This document shows positions 12,030 to 22,990 of a stretch of 64,000 bases of DNA, piece after piece; position 1 is the first letter of the stretch; each line of letters starts with the position of its first letter. The notes beneath the pieces are model-generated. The model was not told where the DNA came from and made no database searches. It worked only from the letters and a program-made list of their open reading frames with translations. The translations under genes and the position numbers were made by a program. The stretch covers positions 4,712,001 to 4,776,000 of the forward strand of contig CP126193.1 of the NCBI GenBank assembly GCA_030272155.1. Reading direction: 5' to 3'. Source of the stretch: Tetradesmus obliquus. Its lineage: Eukaryota; Chlorophyta; Chlorophyceae; Sphaeropleales; Scenedesmaceae.

Positions 12030-13780
12030 CTAGCTGACGCCTTCGTTGCTGCCGGCAGCAGCTGGCGCTGAGCCAGCTGCGGCTGCTGAAGGGCCCTCCT
12101 GATGACCTGCTGCTGCTGCTGCTGCCTGTGGTGCTAGGTCGCCCGGCTGCTGTTGCTGCTGCGGAGCTGCCAGCGCTGGCTGCTGCTGTTCCTGCTGTTC
12201 TTGCTGTTGCTGCGCAGGCGTGCCTGCCGCGGGCGGCTGCTGCTGCTGCTGCTGCTCCCTGCCCAGCAGGGATATCTCTCGGATTATGACTGCCTTCTCC
12301 TCCTTGAACTGCTCGTCCTCGTCTGCAGCAAGTGAAGGACGTATTAGACAGCTAAGAGTCGCGGGTATTGCACACATATGTTCAAATGGTCCCGCAGTGG
12401 GCATACAGCATGTGATCTGCTGCAGCACACAGCCAAACACCATGAGCAGCGCTGGGAACTGTCCCTTCCTGGCAGTCCCCGGCATTGCAGCAACGTAACC
12501 ATGTACACGGACCAGACACACATCATCCTCTGCTTGCAAAGGTTGCACAAAAAAGCGACCTGCTGCTCAATACTGCTACAACCACTAACAACCACTGCAA
12601 CAAACGCTGCCGCTGCTGCTGCTGGCGTCCTGTTCCCTCACCCCTGTCAGTGTGGAAGTCCTCCAGGTACTTGAGCAGCTTCTCCCTGTTGTTGGTCAGG
12701 ATGTCCACGATGGCCTGAGGCTTGTTGGGGTTGGCCACAAACACCTGGCGGCGCAGCGGGTAGGGCACAGCCACACACACAGCGCAGCAACACATGGCGC
12801 AGCAACACATGGCGCAGAGAGAAGACCGGAGGTATGTGGGAAGAGGAACAGAGGCATGGTGCGGCCCATGAGTGGGGACAGACTGACAGCAGGCAACCAC
12901 CCTGTGCTGAGGCATGGATAACTGATCACTCAGGTGCTGGCAAAGCGAGCTGCAGCAATGTACAACAGATGACTACACGTACGGGCCTGTGCAGGACTCT
13001 GCTGTACACACAAGGCTTTGGGTGGCTGCTCCACCAGCAGCAGCGCTGCAATGCTGTCGCTGCATGCCTGCATGCTGCATCATCACAGCAGCCCGCCACC
13101 CTGCCCACCTTGAAGACGTGAAAGGCCTCGAACTGGATGTTGCGGCTGCTGTCCTTGAGCAGCAGCATCATCTGCATCAGGTTCTTCACGTCGCTCACGT
13201 AGCGCATCATCAGCCGCACGTTGCAGCGGTCCAGCAGCAGCTCGCCCAGCAGCTGCAGCAGCAGGCAGCATCACACACACAGCACAGCTCAGTCAACAGC
13301 AAGCATCAGTAATGCTGGTGTGGACAGCTGGTTATTGGAGCAAGATCAGCAGCACACAAACAGCACAACCAAGTGCCTGCTGCATTGTTTTGTGGTCAAC
13401 AGGGCCGCCCTGCTGTTGCTGTATGTACCCACTCTGGGCACTGCCAACAACAACCGCACCCTGACCAAAGAACCAGCAACGTAAAGAAGATTTGCTGCGC
13501 ACTGCATCGCTAACAAGCCAGGTTGGACCTAACATGTCAGACAACCGGCGCTCGCGCGGTGCGCCCTCACCTTCAGGGATTGCCGCCGCGTGACGTAGTT
13601 GTTGCTCTGCAGCAGCGCCGCGAAGGCGTCGAAGAAGCGCGTGAAGTTGTCCTGCAGGAACTGCGCCACCACCTGCTTGTGCCGCGTCAGCAGGTCCTGC
13701 AGGAAAGTAAATGAAAACAATGAACAACAAAAACATCAGCAGTCAGCACGACACACTGCAAGCGCCACAGCACAGAAGCA

Positions 13781-13848
<68 letters not shown>

Positions 13849-14740
13849 GCACAGAAACATGATGCTCCCAGCAGCAAGGGCATGCTAGCAGTGTGCATAC
13901 TTGCAGGCAAGCCACATGATGGATTGTCATGTGGCGGCCGGCCACCAGGCACTGTAGCTGTCACTGCCACAGGTTGCCAGCGAAGGGTCTTTGCCAGCTG
14001 TGCACAGCGATTCACAGGCTTCCACGTTTATCCATCAGCTGTGGCTGACGGGCACAAACAGCACAATCAACATTGCTGCTGCTGCTGTCGGCCGCTGTCA
14101 CATACATCAACCTCCCCATGCTGCTGCTGCTGCTGCCACCAGCACGTGCTCCTTCCCAGCTGCCGCCGCTGCTGCTGCTGCTGCTGCTGCTGCCGCACGT
14201 CACCTTGAACGAGGAGAATGCGTCGGAGGCGATCTCAAAGTTGGCCACCTCCACGCGCTGGAAGAACTCCATGAGGTCCTCGCCATACAGCTCCATGCTG
14301 CAACAGCAGAGATAGATGGCAGCGCACAACAATGACACAATAAGAACCACAGTCAGCCAACAACAACGTGCACAAGACAGAACAGCCCCAGCAGATAGAG
14401 CAGCACAGCCGTGCTGATCACCCGGTGCTGCTCCCTGGAACGACATGCAGGCTGGAACAAAATGCACGCTGGAACAACATGCACGCTGAAACTACTTGCA
14501 GCAAGCAACGAGTGTGCCTGCTGCATGCATGCTGCCATGCCACACGTGCTACATTGCCGCAAGCACGGCACAGCTGTAAGCTGCACTGCCAGGCGCTGAA
14601 GCATAGCACGGGTGCACATGTCCAGCATGCTGCTGCTTGCGCCGCGCTGCCAGCAGCACTCACGTTGCCAGCGTCTCGTCCCTAATGCAGTCCCTGTACA
14701 TGCTGCCACAGTTGAGCGCGATGGCGGGGTCATCGTACCT

Positions 14741-14779
<39 letters not shown>

Positions 14780-16704
14780 CCGGTGCTACAGCTTCAGGTG
14801 CAGCACTGCATGTGACATCTGTGATTAGCAGCATCCCGCTGAACTTGGAGGGTCGAATGTTCACGGAACACCATGCAGGCCACGACGCTGACCACCACTC
14901 TACTACTCAAGGTAAACCGTTACTTCTCAACCACCTGGCTGCCGCTTTGAGGTCCAGCACCTATGCTGGCTCCTACAGTCCATGTTACGCTCATCGCTGA
15001 TCCAGCGCTGTTGTGCAATGCTTCGCTGCCGCGCCACATGCCGCATGCCTCAAACTGCATGACAGCTGCTGCAGCCTGCGCCCCTCACCCCTGGAACAGC
15101 AGCCGCAGTATCTGCGGGTGGCGCTCCACGTAGATGGCCCCGGGGGAGCGCTCCGCGGCGTCCTCCTTGATGCGCACCAGCGCGCCAAACACCTGTGCAG
15201 GTGCACGCAGAAAGATGATATATGTACGACCCTGCTGTGGTGCTGGTATGTGCTGGGTGTAAGCACTCAGCATCGCAACTTTTGCTTGCCAGCCAACAAA
15301 GTGAATGCAGAAGAGGATGCATTGGATGCAGCCATTGCATCGGCTGCCAGATTAATGCTTTGAGGCGCCGCTAATGCTTTGAGGCGCTGGCGCACCTGTG
15401 CTGCGTCCTTGCGCGTCTCAAAGTCCAGCAGGCCGATGTTGCCCACCAGCTTCAGCACAAAGTCGGTGCGCACCACCTGGGGGACAGAACAGCAGGCAGC
15501 AAGCAGAAGACGAAGCACAGAAGAGGCACGATCAGTGCTGGCCTGGCAGCATGCAGGCAAAGCAGGGGGGTGAGCAGCAGCAGGTGGATTGTCTGACACG
15601 CAAGGCAGGTGGAGGGGGGCGCTGGGAGGCGTGGTGAGGCACAAGAGGGCTTGCAGGTGTGGAGAGAAGTGCCGAAGCTAGCGTACGAAAGCTGTTGATG
15701 GCCGTGGAACTGCTGTGGCTCACTCGGTTGGGCGAAATTGGATGCTTTTGCTATTGAGAGAAGCAGGTCGGCTGTTTCAGGGCAGCTGCACTGTGATCGT
15801 TGGTGTCTGCGCACTGCTGCGACCTGTATAGATTTGCCCAGGCAGGGTTGCGGCTACAGGCGAAAGGAATGCTGCAACGGCATGCCCCACTACCTGCTGC
15901 TGTGAACAATGCAGATGCTTTGTTCCCAACAAGTAAAATGGCATTGCAGCACTGTCTTGCAGGAAGCCCCGCGCGTGCGCACATGCACCTGGCCTCCTTC
16001 ACTGCTGCTTCACCCGATGCTGTGGCTGCGCGTTGCTGTTGCTGGTTATGACCGCAGCATGATGTTGCGAGGATTCCTGGCATCACGAAAGCACAGAAAA
16101 CGCCGCTGCCTATCCACAGCAGCTGAGTGCACTGCCGTATGCTGTGCGATGCACAGCAAGCGTGCATCGGTGCGTACCAGGTGCAGCACTTCCAACGTTT
16201 GCGCAGGCACATGTGCCAGAGCTGACAGGCTAAAGCAGGAGCCGCACACTTATACCAGAGGTCTTTCATGTGCTTCGTATGATCTGCATTGATGCGCACG
16301 CACGTGCATGCGCAATTGCAGCAGTGATGGTGCTGCTGGATGGGGGTTGGGAAGGGTGTGCAGGTCTTGCTGCCTGCCAGGTACAAGTCTACCCTTGGTG
16401 CAACAAGCTGCTATTCGCAACTCCAGATGCATGCATACAGTACTTTTCAACAGCTAGACCTCGCCCATACCTCCTGGGCTAGCGCCAGCACGCCCTCGCG
16501 GGTAGGGTCATGGCCCTGCTCATCGCCGAAGAGCCAGAACTTCAAGTAGCCGAGGTTTTTCCGCACAGTAGCTTCTTCTTTCTCTCCTCGCTCCCGCCCC
16601 AGCTGCTCCAAGGCCTCCAGCGCCGCGCATGCCTTGCTCAGCACCTCAGCGGGTGTCTTCGGGCGCTCCTTCACAAGCTTGCGTATATCAAACAGTTGCG
16701 GCAT
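12030..16704 (-). CDS. MO25: Mo25/CAB39 family scaffold protein
   Basis: Mo25 is an armadillo-like helical scaffold; in animals it binds the STRAD pseudokinase and activates LKB1 and GCK-family kinases, and in fungi it acts with NDR kinases in polarity and cytokinesis. Exons: 16704-16471, 15476-15396, 15192-15089, 14738-14664, 14297-14204, 13696-13571, 13252-13109, 12744-12642, 12322-12030; phase closes throughout, giving 417 residues. Family landmarks in order: [111 protein letters not shown] and [15 protein letters not shown]. The core ends near residue 341, as in other Mo25 proteins (about 340). A further about 75 residues of Gln/Ala repeats, ending [13 protein letters not shown], are extra. 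Start ATG at 16704 matches the usual short N-terminus (MPQLF). Confidence 0.96.
13781..13848. repeat. (TTA)n microsatellite in Mo25 intron 5
   Basis: About 68 bases of uninterrupted TTA/ATT repeat inside the intron between the fifth and sixth exons of the Mo25 gene. Confidence 0.95.
14742..14779. repeat. (CAG)n tract abutting Mo25 exon 4 acceptor
   Basis: About twelve CAG units on the plus strand (CTG on the gene strand) lie directly upstream of the acceptor of exon 4, taking the place of the usual pyrimidine tract. Confidence 0.85.
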
Positions 16705-18139
16705 GATCGTAATGTTTCAGCCTTTACTACAGATACTGCATGATTTCGGTACTGCAAGGAGAGCTTGGCGAATTGCCGCCCTGATCGCTGTGATCAGGGA
16801 GCTAAAGCATGCTGCTTGGCATGTAGGTTCTGCTATCAGCGATCGCAGTATTCCTGCAGCATTGACACTGGCTGGGCCGAGACACTCGCTTGCACGTTTC
16901 GCGTGGGGTGGGACCAGGCTTTTGGCTCATAGCTGCGCTGATCATCGCCTCCATGATCGCTTGAACAAGATACATATTGAAGGTAGAATGCAGTTTGTGA
17001 GCTGTGTGCCGTGCCTTGCACACTGCAAACACTACACTTGTACTGCAACATTGTCACTCCTCGTCAGTCAATCAGAGGCACTGGCCTGGTTGCCCATGTG
17101 TACGCGAAAACCATGCCACCTGTACAGCAAGCTCCGCGCCTTCAGTGGAGCTTCTCCTTGACTGCCTACTGTTTGCATTGCTGGTCAAATCGCCACAAGC
17201 TGACTTTGACTGACTGATCCAGCTGGTCTGCCTGGGATAAACCCCAACGTCAGACTTGACAGCGTGGCTCTCTAGCGTTGGTGGCGCTGACTGTTCTCCA
17301 AGGTAATAGCCAGGACTTGCGCTGCAACAGGCAAGCGCTCAGCCGCTGAGCTTCGTGTTGTCGGGCCAGAGCCGGCGGTGCCAGCCTGATGCTTTCAGTC
17401 GGCAAACACATGCTGGCATGCCGCCCTAGGTGCTGACACATCAAAGACATGCTGTACTGTACAGGTTGCATTCAAGTGAACTGCCATATTACCCCCAAAC
17501 CATGACACCTTGGCAGCCGGGCGTTCAGGCCCTAGGGGTAGGGGTAACTTGTAACTGCCGCAGTGAGTTCGTTTGTGACGACGCAAACAATGCCCCACCC
17601 ACTGGGGCATTGCCTGGAGGGCTGACAACGAGTAATGCCCCTTGCCCCCCGGGCCCCCCCCCCCCCCCCCCCCAGAGCCCCACCAGTGCTCAGTGCGTTT
17701 TGCAGGCTTTGCAGCAGGTCGCCTGTAGTGCCCCATGCCCCCACCCCTGGGGGCATGCTCCAGAGCCTCAATGCCCCCTGCCCCCCCCCCCCCCTGACAA
17801 ACGAGCTCGCTGTGGCAGTTACAAGTAATCCCTGCCCTAGGGTGACGCAGTGAGGGTACTGGCACAGGCCCTGTGGGTGTGAGTGCTGCTACAGCACTGC
17901 TGTTGCATCGAGTGTGTGCTCCCACGGAGCAGTAACTACTGCCAACCAGCAAAACTGTTTGAAACGACGGCTTTCTGACGCGACTAGCTACACCGGGATA
18001 ACCACACTCGGCGTCAAGTTGGCCAAGCATGCAGCTTTCACGTACTCACTCGGCTCGTTTCGGCGTGTACACACGGTGAATTCCCGCTAGCCGTGTTCAG
18101 AGTATCAGAGCATCAAGTTAAAGTCTCTAAGGCTGACCA
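16705..18139. other. Divergent intergenic region, Mo25 and RPI-like genes
   Basis: Separates the minus-strand Mo25 start from the plus-strand isomerase-like gene, so both promoters should lie here. Its main structure is the foldback element at 17530-17842. No coding region is supported; frames over the poly-C tracts are artefacts of base composition. Confidence 0.5.
17530..17842. mobile_element. Foldback/MITE-like element with imperfect terminal inverted repeats
   Basis: About 47 bp at 17530-17576 is the inverted complement of 17797-17842. The inner 30 bp match at 27 of 30, and the outermost 8 bp (CCCTAGGG) match exactly. The interior holds two long C tracts (about 17650-17675 and 17780-17795) and smaller nested hairpins of TGCCCC...GGGGCA type. 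There is no open frame of note and no obvious target-site duplication. Size, inverted ends and lack of coding fit a non-autonomous DNA transposon or a recombinogenic foldback sequence. Confidence 0.65.
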
Positions 18140-20925
18140 ATGGGCGTTCATGCTGCACAGATCGAGGCCGAGGTTGCTTGTGAGGGCAGCAGCAGCAGCT
18201 GACAGCAAGAGGTGAGGCCAAGTGCAATTGCCTGACATTATTGCATCCTACTGAGCTCTGATGAAGCCTTGAAGCACACGAAACATCTGCAGACTGTCAC
18301 CTGGCTCACACTGCTTGCCTGCATCTGTTGCTGCTGCCACTGCTACTACATCTGCTGCTGCCGCCATTGCTCTCACACGCTTTCACGTGCAGAGCAGCAG
18401 CAGAAGCAGCAGTCGACAAGTTTGTAACAAGCAACTCAGTTGTTGCCTTTGGCAATGGCGAGCTGGTGAGCAGCAGCTCTGCCAGCGCTTGCAGCGCTCC
18501 AGCAGCATGTGTGCTCTACAGCTGGTGATTCTGAAACTGTCAAGCAGTAGCCTTGTCGCCTCAAACCTTGCCATTGCAGCAAGCAAGTGGTTGCTTTCCT
18601 TTGTGATTTAGACACTGGTTGCTGTGCTGCTGCAGGTGAACCAGGCAATTGCATACTTGGGGTCATGCTTGATGAACAAGAAATTGGAGGTGAGCTCGAT
18701 AGCAGCGCACAGCGTACCCGCAGCAACAGCTGCCTGGTGCTTTGTTTGAGCTGTGAGCCTTCTCAAACACAGCAGCCGGCAGCTGCAACACATCAATGCC
18801 ACACGCTGAAGATGCAGTGTGCAGCAGCACCCAGTGCTGGTGGTCGCCAGGCGTGCATAGCAGCAAAGCTGGTGTGTCTGCCTTAACTGTCATGCCTGTC
18901 ATGCCTGTGTGTGTTGATCATGCGGCCTGTGCTTGCTGCTGCCGCAATTGCCTTCCTGCACACTGTGATGCAGAATGTTGTAGCAGTACCTGTCAGCAGC
19001 GCCGCAGCACACGAGGCAGCTTACCATGGCGTGCCGCTCACAACGCTGGAGGATGCTGAACAGGTGATGGCAGCGCTGCCAGAGAGTTGTTGTGATTTGT
19101 TACAAGCAGCGTCAGTGCACAGGCATGATGCCTCACCAGCTGCCATAGCAGCAGGCATACAGCTACTGTGCAGTACATAGACGCTGCGCAGTTGCGGCGT
19201 GTCTGCATCGCCACGCTCAGCATGTTAGCATGCCAGCTGCCGGCAGCCGTCAGGCTGGCAGTGCATTGATTGGTTGCCAAGCAAATGCGTTCATCACGGG
19301 TCCCCTGCAAGTGTCTTGAGTGTGGTCGTGCCAGGCTGCCACGCTGGCACCAGCTGACGGCACACCAGTCTGTTTGTTTGCTGCTGTCTTTAATGCTAGT
19401 CGAACAGTGCAGCCGCACGTGACTGACTCTTCCGCACTTTCACACACCATACTAGCTGTGATGCGCTATTAGCGCTGATGCCCGCCGCTGTGCTGGCATG
19501 CGCTGTGCAGGTGTCACTGCTGTTGGATCAGGCTGACCAGTATGATGAAGCAGCCAATGCAGCGCTGAAGGGCATCAGGGCAGAGCCGCAGCAGCCAGAG
19601 CTGCCGCGGCTGCGGCAGGCGCTGAAAAGCGTAAAGAAGGTGCTGCTGCTGGCGGAATCGCAAGACGTGAGTGGCGGACGCTTGGTCCATGGTAGCTGCA
19701 GTTATACTGTGCCAGACAGCAGCAGCAGTATTGCAGTGCTAGGGTGTGAAACGGCCTGAGGGTTGGATTCTCATGCATGTCTGGTGGAGCAAGGCTTCGG
19801 CAGCAACTTGTGGCACACAGCAAGCAGCCACTGCTGAGCACATGTGCCTGCTGCTGCCCCTAAACCTACCCTCGCCACACGTCTTGTCGGTTATGTCACG
19901 TTGATGTCGGTGTCAATTGCTGCAGATTGTGCCGCGGCTGTGTGCCTCGCTGCCTGTGTTCATTGACGGCAGCACCTGGGAGGAGCCTGCAGAGGCGCTG
20001 GACGACCTGTTCCTGGGCGACGCTGAGATCTGGTGAGCGCCAAACTGCTTGGAAAATACATTGTACTGTATGTTGGGAATGCACCTGAGGCATTCCAGGT
20101 GATGTTCAGCAGGGCTGACGCAAGTCAGAGCGCCTCCCAGCAGCAGCAAGCATGTCCCGTATCTGCAGCATGGAGCGCATGACAACGGCGGCGTGCTACT
20201 GCTTGAGTGGCGTGCATGCCGCTGTGCTGCAGGCGGCGGCCAGCGTCTGGCGTGGCCAACCCACGCGGTGGCGAGAACCCTTACATGAGCCCTGATGGCT
20301 GCAACATTGTTGACGTGCGCTTCTATGAGGGCATGAAGCTGTTCGGGGAGGACGCACAGGTGAGCCGGCAGCAGCGAGGAATGCATGCAAGCAAGCATGC
20401 GTACGTGTGTGAATGGTGCACAGATTATTGAAGGATGTGTGCAGCGTCTGCAGACTAAGTATCGTGCTGTTCTGTGCTGCCTTCAGCTTGTGGGATGGGT
20501 GAGGCTGGCGCATGTGGCAATGCACTTTCACATGCCTGCTGTTCTGCAAACATGCAAGAGTGGCTTGCGAGCATATCCTGTAGAGCATAGGGGCCGTCTT
20601 ATGCGTGAAAGGTGCTGCGCAACAGCGTATGTGTAAGTGCTGGCTGATGCACCAGCATGGTGGTAAGGTGTAGTGCACTAGCACCACTCTACACGGGCAC
20701 TCTGAAGTCCCTACAAACACACGTTGACATCCAGTATGGCTGCCGCTGCTTGGCCTGTTTGCTGCCCCGCAGTACAAGCAAATAGCGCAGGAGATCCAGC
20801 AGATCGAGGGCGTTGTTGCGCACGGCCTGCTGCTGGGTGTTGCTGATGCTGTCGTGGTGGCTGACCCCAAGCAGGGAGTGAGGGTGCTGGAGCCCAAGGC
20901 GGCGGCAGCGCCGAGCAGCAGCTGA
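18140..20925 (+). CDS. Ribose-5-phosphate isomerase-like protein (RPI4 type)
   Basis: RpiA-type isomerases interconvert ribose-5- and ribulose-5-phosphate. Well-phased exons: 18393-18465, 18636-18689, 18974-19063, 19511-19666, 19926-20032, 20233-20359, 20773-20925. These encode AVDKFVTSNSVVAFGNGEL, AIAYLGSCL, VVAVPVSSAAAHEAAYHGV, LLLDQADQYDEAANAALKGI, IDGSTWEEPAEALDDLFLG, NPYMSPDGCNIVDVRFYEG and IEGVVAHGLLLGVADAVVV. This matches the plant RPI4-like subgroup from memory, with the phosphate loop and C-terminal domain but without the catalytic GGGGA-type motif of classical RpiA. The first exon is uncertain: ATG 18140 to donor 18179 joins in phase only with an acceptor two bases past the first AG (exon from 18395). 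A transit peptide could come from a different upstream exon. Confidence 0.78.
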
Positions 20926-22985
20926 TGGGGTGCAACCACCGTGACGGTGTACACCAGTGTCTGTCTGCAGCAGTGCGCCAGTGTTGTGTTTAAATTTTGT
21001 CACACCAGACGTGATGCGTCCAGTTTTACCAGGCAGTCAGCAGGACTTTTTACCTTCACTTTGAGCAGGGCAGAAGGCGGGGGCCGCCCCATGCTGCGAC
21101 AGCATCCAGCAGCAGGTGATGGGGTGGCTCAGCTGTGGTGCCGCAGCCGTCGTTTCAATGCGTGTCTGCAGCAGTGTCCTGGTTGTGTAACGTCATGCGT
21201 AAGCGACCATTCGGAACAAATTCAGCAACTGTGACGAATAAATCACTCTTGGGGCGAAGGCAAAATGTTGGCCCATTGCGAGGTTACATGAGGAGGAAGA
21301 AAGCCAATGCAGACTGTGCAGCCACCTCAATTGCAAGCCGCCGGAGTGCCTGTACCAGGTTACCGTCGCGAATGCCATGCCGGCTGGCCAGCAAGCCTTG
21401 CAGCACCCTTGGCGCTGCAGCAAAGTCTGCATAACCACAAACAAAGTCTCTGTCATGCCCAGCTGCTCAATGTGCCAGGCCACGCTGGTGCTTGTAGCGC
21501 CACAAGGTGGTGGTGCACAGCACACAACCGTTGCGTGCTGCGGCAGCAGGCCTCAAATGACGTGCTATACAATGCTGGAGGCATCCCAGTGTATCTGGCG
21601 GCGGCAAAGCACAGGTGAATGCACAACAGAGTTCAACCAGCCGTTCAACTTGAAAAGCTCTAGCGGGCAAAACCCAAGCGCTTGCAGGGAGACAGCTGCT
21701 TGGCAGGAGGCAGTCGATGGTGGAGTTGACACGCCTGCCGGCTCAGGTGTGCAGCACATTCACGCAAGGACCACCCAGCAAGGCTCATCACACTCAACCA
21801 TCATATGTGCTGGACAGCGCTCTGCAGCCATGCTGCCCACTGTGCATGCAGCTGTCTGCAGCAGGATTTGCATGCCACGATGCGCTGTGTGCTGTGTGTG
21901 CAAACTGCGCTCTCTGCAGCCTGGCTCAAGGGTTCAACACTTGCTGGCACACATACAAGCAGTGCGCGATATGCCTGCAGGTGCAGCAGAGAGACGTCCA
22001 GCAGGGCAAGCACTGCACGCCCAGAACCCAGCAGCCGTGTCCACCGTTCAAAGTGACACAAACTGCCAAGGCGCTGTGGCCATCATCGCTCTGCCTGGCA
22101 GCTGCACTGCTAGATGGCATGCGCGCACCACCACACATGCAGCAGCAGCCGCACAACAGCTGCATAGCCAGGCGCGTGATCTCAAAGCGGTAGCAGCCGG
22201 AGGGCGCTGCAGCCAACAACTCGCAGTCGTGTTCACCAGGCATGCAGCACACTAGTGCAAAAGCTGCAGCAATGCTCCCGAAGGTTCCAGCACACTATTG
22301 CGACCGATACACATTGTAGCTGCTGCGACCAATCTGTGCATCTGCCTATGATCAAAAGCCAGGACCCCAACACTGTCCCTGTGTATGTACATGCTGCCCA
22401 TAGCCCTGCCACCACTGCTACCTCAGCAGCAGCGCAGAGCACATCAGCAGCACAGAGCTCACGCACAACCCTCAAGCGCACTCAAACAGCAAGCAGCAAC
22501 TGCTCTTCCCTGCGCAGCACGCAGCAGTGTGCTGCACCTGGCTCCACCTGCCGCCCCTCAGACACATGCTAGCGCCATGCCTGCAGTGCTGGGCAGCAGT
22601 ACCGCACATCTGCTGTGGCTGTTGCTGCCATGGCGCGCAGCAGCCCCGTGCTGCACGCCTGCTGCAAAAGCAACCGCACCGCCGCGCTTGCGCCAGGTGC
22701 AAGTAGACCATGCTGCTGCCACGAGACTGCGCACTAGCCGCGGCTGAAGGACTACAACACGCCTGCGCAGGCACATGTACACCTTGCGGTCCCGTTGCTG
22801 CCAATGCCTCTGCCAGCCGCACACCATCTGCGCTGCTGCAGCTGCACTGCCGCGACGCGCCTAGGCCAGGTACACGTACACCTTGCAGTCCGCAGGGCCG
22901 CACACTGCAAGCCTGCCGCAAGACCAGCTGCCCCTGTGCTTCTGCTGCAGCTCCGCCCTGCTGCAGCCGCACTGCCGCAACGCGC
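20926..22985. other. Convergent 3' flanks of the isomerase-like gene and CUL3
   Basis: No gene is supported. A candidate algal polyadenylation signal TGTAA is at 21186-21190, about 260 bp after the isomerase-like stop. The right end carries degenerate copies of the CUL3 terminal coding segment. Confidence 0.5.
21186..21190 (+). terminator. Candidate TGTAA polyadenylation signal
   Basis: TGTAA is the common green-algal poly(A) signal. It lies downstream of the isomerase-like stop at a plausible 3' UTR distance. The motif is short, so chance occurrence is possible. Confidence 0.35.
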
Positions 22986-22990
22986 TTAGG
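22676..22990. repeat. Degenerate copies of the CUL3 stop-codon end
   Basis: The last coding bases and stop of CUL3 (plus-strand GCTTAGGCCAGGTACACGTA at 22984-23003) recur downstream. One copy is at 22855-22895 (CCTAGGCCAGGTACACGTAC, nearly perfect), with weaker ones at about 22765-22800 and 22676-22710. Flanking CTGCAGC-GCACTGCCGC sequence is copied along with them. Confidence 0.75.

Noticed and set aside
13743-14015. Poly-Asn, poly-Ile and poly-Leu frames over (TTA)n
   Set aside because: Microsatellite in a Mo25 intron.
17395-18030. 211-codon minus frame and matching plus frames over the poly-C tracts
   Set aside because: They run through homopolymers of the foldback element, with no conserved sequence or splice support.
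21377-22255. 292-codon plus frame in the gap after the isomerase-like gene
   Set aside because: Composition is Cys/Gln/His-rich like noise frames here, with no recognisable domain, and it starts at an arbitrary point.
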